DNA of 64,000 bases from Marthasterias glacialis (Eukaryota; Echinodermata; Asteroidea; Forcipulatida; Asteriidae), in contig CAJVRT020000009.1 in NCBI GenBank assembly GCA_911728455.2, forward strand, positions 42,257 to 106,256, read 5' to 3'. Under the pieces are notes generated by a model. That model did not search any database. It was not told the DNA's origin and worked only from the letters and a program-made list of their open reading frames with translations. Made by a program: the position numbers and the translations under genes. Shown piece by piece: positions 55,956 through 64,000 of this stretch; the stretch's first letter is position 1, and the number at the start of each line of letters is the position of its first letter.

Positions 55956-57660
55956 GTCGGGGGAGGTTCCCTCTTGAGTTGGTAGAGCAAAAACGACTTT
56001 GAAATTTTGGTCCAAAATTGAAAATCTCTCAAGGGGGGGGTAACGGTGACTTTTTCGGTTTTTTGGCCCAAAAAGAAGGGCCCTAAAATCGTGGATATTT
56101 TCCAAACTAAGGCAGATCCGGACCTGCAAAGTGTAAGGCTGGGGTCGGGGGAGGTTCCCTCTTGAGTTGGTAGAGCAAAAACGACTTTGAAATTTTGGTC
56201 CAAAATTGAAAATCTCTCAAGGGGGGGGGGGGGGGGGTAACGGTGACTTTTTCGGTTTTTTGGCCCAAAAACAAGGGCCCTAAAATCGTGGATATTTTCC
56301 AAACTAAGGCAGATCCGGACCTGCAAAGTGTAGGGCTGGGGTCGGGGGAGGTTCCCTCTTGAGTTGGTAGAGCAAAAACGACTTTGAAATTTTGGTCCAA
56401 AATTGAAAATCTTTCAAGGGGGGGTAACGGTGACTTTTTCGGTTTTTTGGCCCACAAAGAAGGGCCCTAAAATCGTGGATATTTTCCAAACTAAGGCAGA
56501 TCCGGACCTGCAAAGTGTAGGGCTGGGGTCGGGGGAGGTTCCCTCTTGAGTTGGTAGAGCAAAAACGACTTTGAAATTTTGGTCCAAAATTAAAAATCTT
56601 TCAAGGGGGGGTAACGGTGACTTTTTCGGTTTTTTGGCCCACAAAGAAGGGCCCTAAAATCGTGGATATTTTCCAAACTACGGCAGATCCGGACCTGCAA
56701 AGTGTAGGGCTGGGGTCGGGGGAGGTTCCCTCTTGAGTTGGTAGAGCAAAAACGACTTTGAAATTTTGGTCCAAAATTGAAAATCTCTCAAGGGGGGGTA
56801 ACGGTGACTTTTTCGGTTTTTTGGCCCAAAAAGAAGGGCCCTAAAATCGTGGATATTTTCCAAACTAAGGCAGATCCGGACCTGCAAAGTGTAGGGCGGG
56901 GGTCGGGGGGGGTTCCCTCTTGAGTTGGTAGAGCAAAAACGACTTTGAAATTTTGGTCCAAAATTGAAAATCTCTCAGGGGGGGGGGGGTGGGTAACGGT
57001 GACTTTTTCGGTTTTTTGGCCCAAAAAGAAGGGCCCTAAAATCGTGGATATTTTCCAAACTAAGGCAGATCCGGACCTGCAAAGTGTAGGGCTGGGGTCG
57101 GGGGAGGTTCCCTCTTGAGTTGGTAAAGCAAAAACGACTTTGAAATTTTGGTCCAAAATTGAAAATCTCTCTAGGGGGGGTAACGGTGACTTTTTCGGTT
57201 TTTTGTCCCAGAAAGAAGGGCCCTAAAATCGTGGATATTATCCAAACTAAGGCAGATCCGGACCTGCAAAGTGTAGGGCTGGGGTCGGGGGAGGTTCCCT
57301 CTTGAGTTGGTAGAGCAAAAACGACTTTGAAATTTTGGTCCAAAATTGAAAATCTCTCAAGGGGGGGTAACGGTGACTTTTTCGGTTTTTTGGCCCAAAA
57401 AGAAGGGCCCTAAAATCCTGGATATTTTCCAAACTAAGGCAGATCCGGACCTGCAAAGTGTAGGGCTGGGGTCGGGGGAGGTTCCCTCTTGAGTTGGTAG
57501 AGCAAAAACAACTTTGAAATTTTGGTCCAAAATTGAAAATCTCTCAAGGGGGGGGTAACGGTGACTTTTTCGGTTTTTTGGCCCAAAAAGAAGGGCCCTA
57601 AAATCGTGGATATTTTCCAAACTAAGGCAGATCCGGACCTGCAAAGTGTAGGGCTGGGGT
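55956..57660 (+). repeat. Nine-unit (1.7 kb) tandem duplication, copy 2
   Basis: Downstream partner: GTGTAAGG (56136), G17 (56221), AAAAACAAGGG loop (about 56272), ATTAAAAATC near 56590, ACAAAG loop near 56641, TACGGCAG near 56680, G12-TGGG (56978), GGTAAAGC near 57125 and AACAACTTT near 57509. A related segment with an ACAAAG loop near 52855, G14-TGGG at 53194 and GGTAAAGC near 53343 lies about 2.08 kb upstream of copy 1. Confidence 0.86.
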
Positions 57661-58929
57661 CGGGGGAGGTTCCCTCTTGAGTTGGTAGAGCAAAAACGAC
57701 TTTGAAATTTTGGTCCAAAATTGAAAATCTCTCTAGGGGGGGTAACGGTGACTTTTTCGGTTTTTTGTCCCAAAAAGAAGGGCCCTAAAATCGTGGATAT
57801 TATCCAAAATAAGGCAGATCCGGACCTGCAAAGTGTAGGGCTGGGGTCGGGGGAGGTTCCCTCTTGAGTTGGTAGAGCAAAAACGACTTTGAAATTTTGG
57901 TCCAAAATTGAAAATCTCTCAAGGGGGGGTAACGGTGACTTTTTCGGTTTTTTGGCCCAAAAAGAAGGGCCCTAAAATCCTGGATATTTTCCAAACTAAG
58001 GCAGATCCGGACCTGCAAAGTGTAGGGCTGGGGTCGGGGGAGGTTCCCTCTTGAGTTGGTAGAGCAAAAACGACTTTGAAATTTTGGTCCAAAATTGAAA
58101 ATCTCTCAAGGGGGGGTAACGGTGACTTTTTCGGTTTTTTGGCCCAAAAAGAAGGGCCCTAAAATCGTGGATATTTTCCAAACTAAGGCAGATCCGGACC
58201 TGCAAAGTGTAGGGCTGGGGTCGGGGGAGGTTCCCTCTTGAGTTGGTAGAGCAAAAACGACTTTGAAATTTTGGTCCAAAATTGAAAATCTCTCAAGGGG
58301 GGGTAACGGTGACTTTTTCGGTTTTTTGGCACCAAAAGAAGGGCCCTAAAATCGTGGATATTTTCCAAACTACGGCAGATCCGGACCTGCAAAGTGTAGG
58401 GCTGGGGTCGGGGGAGGTTCCCTCTTGAGTTGGTAGAGCAAAAACGACTTTGAAATTTTGGTCCAAAATTGAAAATCTCTCAAGGGGGGGTAACGGTGAC
58501 TTTTGCGGTTTTTTGGCCCAAAAAGAAGGGCCCTAAAATCGTGGATATTTTCCAAACTAAGGCAGATCCGGACCTGCAAAGTGTAGGGCTGGGGTCGGGG
58601 GAGGTTCCCTCTTGAGTTGGTAGAGCAAAAACGACTTTGAAATTTTGGTCCAAAATTGAAAATCTCTCAAGGGGGGGTAACGGTGACTTTTTCGGTTTTT
58701 TGGCCCAAAAAGAAGGGCCCTAAAATCGTGGATATTTTCCAAACTAAGGCAGATCCGGACCTGCAAAGTGTAGGGCTGGGGTCGGGGGAGGTTCCCTCTT
58801 GAGTTGGTAGAGCAAAAACGACTTTGAAATTTTGGTCCAAAATTGAAAATCTCTCAAGGGGGGGTAACGGTGACTTTTTCGGTTTTTTGGCCCAAAAAGA
58901 AGGGCCCTAAAATCGTGGATATTTTCCAA

Positions 58930-60060
58930 ACTAAGGCAGATCCGGACCTGCAAAGTGTAGGGCTGGGGTCGGGGGAGGTTCCCTCTGGAGTTGGTAGAGC
59001 AAAAACGACTTTGAAATTGTGGTCCAAAATTGAAAATCTCTCAAGGGGGGGGGGAGGGTAACGGTGACTTTTTCGTTTTTTTGGCCCAAAAAGAAGGGCC
59101 CTAAAATCGTGGATATTTTCCAAACTAAGGCAGATCCGGACCTGCAAAGTGTAGGGCTGGGGTCGGGGGAGGTTCCCTCTTGAGTTGGTAGAGCAAAAAC
59201 GACTTTGAAATTTTGGTCCAAAATTGAAAATCTCTCAAGGGGGGGTAACGGTGACTTTTTCGGTTTTTTGGCCCAAAAAGAAGGGCCCTAAAATCGTGGA
59301 TATTTTCCAAACTAAGGCAGATCCGGACCTGCAAAGTGTAGGGCTGGGGTCGGGGGAGGTTCCCTCTGGAGTTGGTAGAGCAAAAACGACTTTGAAATTT
59401 TGGTCCAAAATTGAAAATCTCTCAAGGGGGGGTAACGGTGACTTTTTCGGTTTTTTGGCCCAAAAAGAAGGGCCCTAAAATCGTGGATATTTTCCAAACT
59501 AAGGCAGATCCGGACCTGCAAAGTGTAGGGCTGGGGTCGGGGGAGGTTCCCTCTTGAGTTGGTAGAGCAAAAACGACTTTGAAATTTTGGTCCAAAATTG
59601 AAAATCTCTCAAGGGGGGGTAACGGTGACTTTTTCGGTTTTTTGGCCCAAAAAGAAGGGCCCTAAAATCGTGGATATTTTCCAAACTAAGGCAGATCCGG
59701 ACCTGCAAAGTGTAGGGCTGGGGTCGGGGGAGGTTCCCTCTTGAGTTGGTAGAGCAAAAACGACTTTGAAATTTTGGTCCAAAATTGAAAATCTCTCAAG
59801 GGGGGGTAACGGTGACTTTTTCGGTTTTTTGGCCCAAAAAGAAGGGCCCTAAAATCGTGGATATTTTCCAAACTAAGGCAGATCCGGACCTGCAAAGTGT
59901 AGGGCTGGGGTCGGGGGAGGTTCCCTCTGGAGTTGGTAGAGCAAAAACGACTTTGAAATTGTGGTCCAAAATTGAAAATCTCTCAAGGGGGGGGGGGAGG
60001 GTAACGGTGACTTTTTCGGTTTTTTGGCCCAAAAAGCAGGGCCCTAAAATCGTGGATATT
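58930..60060 (+). repeat. Five-unit-offset (942 bp) pair in block G
   Basis: CCCTCTGGAG (58987 and 59929), GAAATTGTGG (59013 and 59955) and an AGGG-ended G tract (G10 at 59045, G11 at 59987) recur 942 bp apart. This is five units (935) plus the seven extra bases of the first expanded tract. The loops differ (CGTTTTTTT in the first, AAAAAGCAGGG in the second). Confidence 0.82.
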
Positions 60061-61505
60061 TTCCAAACTAAGGCAGATCCGGACCTGCAAAGTGTAGGGC
60101 TGGGGTCGGGGGAGGTTCCCTCTTGAGTTGGTAGAGCAAAAACGACTTTGAAATTTTGGTCCAAAATTGAAAATCTCTCAAGGGGGGGTAACGGTGACTT
60201 TTTCGGTTTTTTGGCCCAAAAAGAAGGGCCCTAAAATCGTGGATATTTTCCAAACTAAGGCAGATCCGGACCTGCAAAGTGTAGGGCTGGGGTCGGGGGA
60301 GGTTCCCTCTTGAGTTGGTAGAGCAAAAACGACTTTGAAATTTTGGTCCAAAATTGAAAATCTCTCAAGGGGGGGTAACGGTGACTTTTTCGGTTTTTTG
60401 GCCCAAAAAGAAGGGCCCTAAAATCGTGGATATTTTCCAAACTAAGGCAGATCCGGACCTGCAAAGTGTAGGGCTGGGGTCGGGGGAGGTTCCCTCTTGA
60501 GTTGGTAGAGCAAAAACGACTTTGAAATTTTGGTCCAAAATTGAAAATCTCTCAAGGGGGGATATGGTGACTTTTTCGGTTTTTTGGCCCCAAAAGAAGG
60601 GCCCTAAAATCGTGGATATTTTCCAAACTAAGGCAGATCCGGACCTGCAAAGTGTAGGGCTCGGGTCGGGGGAGGTTCCCTCTTGAGTTGGTAGAGCAAA
60701 AACGACTTTGAAATTTTGGTCCAAAATTGAAAATCTCTCAAGGGGGGGTAACGGTGACTTTTTCGGTTTTTTGGCCCAAAAAGAAGGGCCCTAAAATCGT
60801 GGATATTTTCCAAACTAAGGCAGATCCGGACCTGCAAAGTGTAGGGCTGGGGTCGGGGGAGGTTCCCTCTTGAGTTGGTAGAGCAAAAACGACTTTGAAA
60901 TTTTGGTCCAAAATTGAAAATCTCTCAAGGGGGGGGGGGGGGGGTAACGGTGACTTTTTCGGTTTTTTGGCCGAAAAAAGGGGCCCTTAAATCGTGGATA
61001 TTTTCCAAACTAAGGCAGATCCGGACCTGCAAAGTGTAGGGCTGGGGTCGGGGGAGGTTCCCTCTGGAGTTGGTAGAGCAAAAACGACTTTTCAATTTTG
61101 GTCCAAAATTGAAAATCTCTCAAGGGGGGGGGGGGGGGTAACGGTGACTTTTTCGGTTTTTTGGCCCAAAAAAGGGGCCCTAGAATCGTGGATATTTTCC
61201 AAACTAAGGCAGATCCGGACCTGCAATGTGTAGGGCTGGGGTCGGGGGAGGTTCCCTCTTGAGTTGGTAGAGCAAAAACGACTTTGAAATTTTGGTCCAA
61301 AATTGAAAATTTCTCAAGGGGGGGTTACGGTAACTTTTTCGTTTTTTTGGCCCAAAATAGAAGGGCCCTAAAATCGTGGATATTTTCCAAACTACGGCAG
61401 ATCCGGACCTGCAAAGTGTAGGGTTGGGGTCGGGGGAGGTTCACTCTTGAGTTGGTAGAGCAAAAACGATTTTGAAATTTTGGTCCAAAATTGAAAATCT
61501 CTCAA

Positions 61506-61523
61506 GGGGGGGGGGGGGGGGGG
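61506..61523 (+). repeat. Expanded poly-G tract, G18
   Basis: In a diverged unit of block H with AACGATTTTG upstream and an AAATAGAA loop downstream. Confidence 0.85.
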
Positions 61524-61891
61524 TAACGGTGACTTTTTCGGTTTTTTGGCCCAAAATAGAAGGGCCCTAAAATCGTGGATATTTTCCAAACTACGGCAGA
61601 TCCGGACCTGCAAAGTGTAGGGCTGGGGTCGGGGGAGGTTCCCTCTTGAGTTGGTAGAGCAAAAACGACTTTGAAATTTTGGTCCAAAATTGAAAATCTC
61701 TCAAGGGGTGGTAACGGTGACTTTTTCGGTTTTTTGGCCCAAAAAGAAGGGCCCTTAAATCGTGGATATTTTCCAAACTAAGGCAGATCCGGACCTGCAA
61801 AGTGTAGGGCTGGGGTCGGGGGAGGTTCCCTCTTGAGTTGGTAGAGCAAAAACGACTTTGAAATTTTGGTCCAAAGTTGAAAATCTCTCAA

Positions 61892-61909
61892 GGGGGGGGG
61901 GGGGGGGGG
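61892..61909 (+). repeat. Expanded poly-G tract, G18 followed by TGGG
   Basis: A T-interrupted tract like those at 43197, 53194, 55273 and 56978, which are otherwise dispersed over about 19 kb. Confidence 0.85.
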
Positions 61910-62219
61910 TGGGTAACGGTGACTTTTTCTGTTTTTTGGCCCAAAAAGAAGGGCCCTAAAATCGTGGATATTTTCCAAAACTACGGCAGATCCGGACCTG
62001 CAAAGTGTAGGGCTGGGGTCGGGGGAGGTTCCCTCTTGAGTTGGTAGAGCAAAAACGACTTTGAAATTTTGGTCCAAAATTGAAAATCTCTCAAGGGGGG
62101 GTAACGGTGACTTTTTCGGTTTTTTTGGCCCAAAAAGAAGGGCCCTAAAATCGTGGATATTTTCCAAACTAAGGCAGATCCGGACCTGCAAAGTGTAGGG
62201 CTGGGGTCGGGGGAGGTTC

Positions 62220-63720
62220 CCTCTTGAGTTGGTAAAGCAAAAATGACTTTGAAATTTTGGTCCAAAATTGAAAATCTCTCAAGGGGGGGGTAACGGTGAC
62301 TTTTTTCGGTTTTTTGGCCCCAAAATAGAAGGGCCCTAAAATCGTGGATATTTTCCAAACTAAGGCAGATCCGGACCTGCAAAGTGTAGGGTTGGGGTCG
62401 GGGGAGGTTCCCTCTTGAGTTGGTAGAGCAAAAAACGACTTTGAAATTTTGGTCCAAAATTGAAAATCTCTCAAGGGGGGGTAACGGTGACTTTTTCGGT
62501 TTTTTGGCCCAAAATAGAAGGTCCCTAAAATCGTGGATATTTTCCAAACTACGGCAGATCCGGACCTGCAAAGTGTAGGGCTGGGGTCGGGGGAGGTTCC
62601 CTCTTGAGTTGGTAGAGCAAAAACGACTTTGAAATTTTGGTCCAAAACTGAAAATCTCTCAAGGGGGGGTAACGGTGACTTTTTCGGTTTTTTTGGCCCA
62701 AAAAGAAGGGCCCTTAAATCGTAAATATTTCCAAACTAAGGCAGATCCGGACCTGCAAGTGTAGGGCTGGGGTCGGGGGAGGTTCCCTCTTGAGTTGGTA
62801 GAGCAAAACGACTTTGAAATTTTGGTCCAAAATTGAAAATCTCTCAAGGGGGGGGGGGGGTGGGGGTAAGGGTGACTTTTTCTGTTTTTTGGCCCAAAAA
62901 GAAGGGCCCTAAAATCCTGGATATTTTCCAAACTAAGGCAGATCCGGACCTGCAAAGTGTAGGGCTGGGGTCGGGGGAGGTTCCCTCTTGAGTTGGTAAA
63001 GCAAAAATGACTTTGAAATTTTGGTCCAAAATTGAAAATCTCTCAAGGGGGGGGTAACGGTGACTTTTTCGGTTTTTTGGCCCAAAATAGAAGGGCCCTA
63101 AAATCGTGGATATTTTCCAAACTAAGGCAGATCCGGACCTGCAAAGTGTAGGGCTGGGGTCGGGGGAGGTTCCCTCTTGAGTTGGTAGAGCAAAAACGAC
63201 TTTGAAATTTTGGTCCAAAATTGAAAATCTCTCAAGGGGGGGTAACGGTGACTTTTTCGGTTTTTTGGCCCAAAATAGAAGGTCCCTAAAATCGTGGATA
63301 TTTTCCAAACTACGGCAGATCCGGACCTGCAAAGTGTAGGGCTGGGGTCGGGGGAGGTTCCCTCTTGAGTTGGTAGAGCAAAAACGACTTTGAAATTTTG
63401 GTCCAAAACTGAAAATCTCTCAAGGGGGGTTAACGGTGACTTTTTCGGTTTTTTGGCCCAAAAAGAAGGGCCCTTAAATCGTAAATATTTTCCAAACTAA
63501 GGCAGATCCGGACCTGCAAAGTGTAGGGCTGGGGTCGGGGGAGGTTCCCTCTTGAGTTGGTAGAGCAAAAACGACTTTGAAATTTTGGTCCAAAATTGAA
63601 AATCTCTCAAGGGGGGGGGGTGGGGGTAAGGGTGACTTTTTCTGTTTTTTGGCCCAAAAAGAAGGGCCCTAAAATCCTGGATATTTTCCAAACTAAGGCA
63701 GATCCGGACCTGCAAAGTGT
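62220..63720 (+). repeat. Four-unit tandem duplication of about 760 bp in block H
   Basis: GGTAAAGCAAAAATGAC (62235 and 62999), the AAATAGAA loop, GAAGGTCCC (62521 and 63282), CCAAAACTG (near 62648 and 63408), CCCTTAAATCGTAAATATTT (62711 and 63471) and a G tract ending TGGGGGTAAGG (G13 at 62848, G10 at 63611) recur in order. The offset drifts from 764 to 760 because the first copy carries several one-base homopolymer gains and losses. Confidence 0.84.
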
Positions 63721-64000
63721 AGGGCTGGGGTTGGGGGAGGTTCCCTCTTGAGTTGGTAGAGCAAAAACGACTTTGAAATTTTGGTCCAAAATTGAAAATC
63801 TCTCAAGTGGGGGTAACAGTGACTTTTTCGGTTTTTTGGCCCAAAAAGAAGGGCCCTAAAATCCTGGATATTTTCCAAACTAAGGCAGATCCGGACCTGC
63901 AAAGTGTAGGGTTGGGGTCGGGGGAGGTTCCCTCTTGAGTTGGTAGAGCAAAAACGACTTTGAAATTTTGGTCCAAAATTGAAAATCTCTCAAGGGGGGG

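Larger units (their letters stand above)
52231..61000 (+). repeat. Block G: TGGG-interrupted G tracts and nine-unit duplication
   Basis: Expanded tracts return: G19 at 52239, G15 at 52625, G14-TGGG at 53194, G19 at 54514, G15-TGGG at 55273, G17 at 56221, G12-TGGG at 56978, G10-AGGG at 59045, G11-AGGG at 59987 and G16 at 60929. Loop variants ACAAAGAA and AAAAACAA mark a 1705-bp tandem duplication. CCCTCTGGAG replaces CCCTCTTGAG near 54080, 58985, 59366, 59927 and again at 61063. Confidence 0.8.
1..64000 (+). repeat. 187-bp tandem satellite array spanning the whole window
   Basis: The phrase beginning ATATTTTCC recurs at 1, 188, 375, 562 and so on. Every line of the window carries recognisable pieces of the same unit in the same orientation. 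With a basic period of 187 bp and roughly 600 bp of extra G in expanded tracts, the window holds about 340 units. No unit is inverted, and nothing foreign is inserted. The array runs off both ends, so its full size is unknown. Unit length close to nucleosomal spacing, single orientation and higher-order duplications are typical of centromeric or pericentromeric satellites in eukaryotes, but location and function are inference. I do not recognise the family. No stretch of the window holds a gene. Confidence 0.99.
61001..64000 (+). repeat. Block H: more diverged units with small indels
   Basis: Units here differ from the consensus more often than elsewhere. Seen are the AAATAGAA loop (61346, 61554, 62324, 62514, 63086, 63276), TACGGCAG, CGTAAATATTT (62720, 63480), TAAGGGTGAC (62867, 63626), TTTTCTGTTTTTT, and one-base gains or losses in A, T and C homopolymers between 61.9 and 62.9 kb. 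G tracts include G15 at 61124, G18 at 61506, G18-TGGG at 61892, G13-TGGGGG at 62848 and G10-TGGGGG at 63611. This may mean approach to an array edge, or lower local sequence quality. Confidence 0.75.

Noticed and set aside
1..64000. CRISPR array
   Set aside because: The repeats are directly adjacent with no unique spacers, units are 187 bp, and there are no cas genes.

Overview
The whole 64 kb window is one tandem satellite array and contains no gene that I can support. A unit of 187 bp is repeated head to tail in one orientation from the first base to the last, about 340 copies allowing for variable poly-G tracts. I found no interrupting transposon, inverted segment, unique DNA, rRNA, tRNA, telomeric repeat or convincing coding region. 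The short open frames (typically 69 codons on the minus strand) recur once per repeat and are by-products of the repeat: 187 is 3x62+1, so the frame rotates by one base per unit.

The setting is almost certainly a nuclear eukaryotic genome, in constitutive heterochromatin such as a centromere, pericentromere, subtelomere, or sex or B chromosome. This rests on array size, near-nucleosomal unit length and layered higher-order duplications. The sequence alone does not identify the species, and I do not recognise the satellite family.

The monomer (phase used here: unit 1 = bases 1-187, about 46% GC by hand count) has two unlike halves. One is G-rich (roughly 20-82), with a cluster of G runs. The other is rich in A/T tracts (roughly 83-187) and holds two diverged copies of a smaller element, each with a near-palindrome TTTTGG-N-CCAAAA. 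Between these two copies lies a G tract, G7 in the basic form, which expands to as much as G24.

Layout: (A) 1-2170, near-identical units. (B) 2171-9500, mosaic with expanded G tracts. (C) 9500-25720, a subfamily whose first palindrome is centred on A instead of T, with A8 loops and many segmental duplications. (D) 25720-37480, an ATTTAG-loop subfamily with no expanded G tracts and nested duplications at offsets of 3178, 5234 and 1121 bp (17, 28 and 6 units). (E) 37480-47640, expanded G tracts again, including G24, with duplications at 3221 and 2084 bp. (F) 47640-52230, short G tracts and a 935 bp (5-unit) tandem duplication. (G) 52230-61000, a 1705 bp (9-unit) tandem duplication. (H) 61000-64000, more diverged units with many small indels and a duplication of about 760 bp.

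The picture is an actively rearranging satellite: blocks of 4 to 28 units were copied by unequal exchange or similar events, while the G tracts change length faster than the surrounding sequence. No protein system is encoded. What may be undescribed is the satellite family itself, its internal symmetry and its array of potential G-quadruplex and hairpin motifs.
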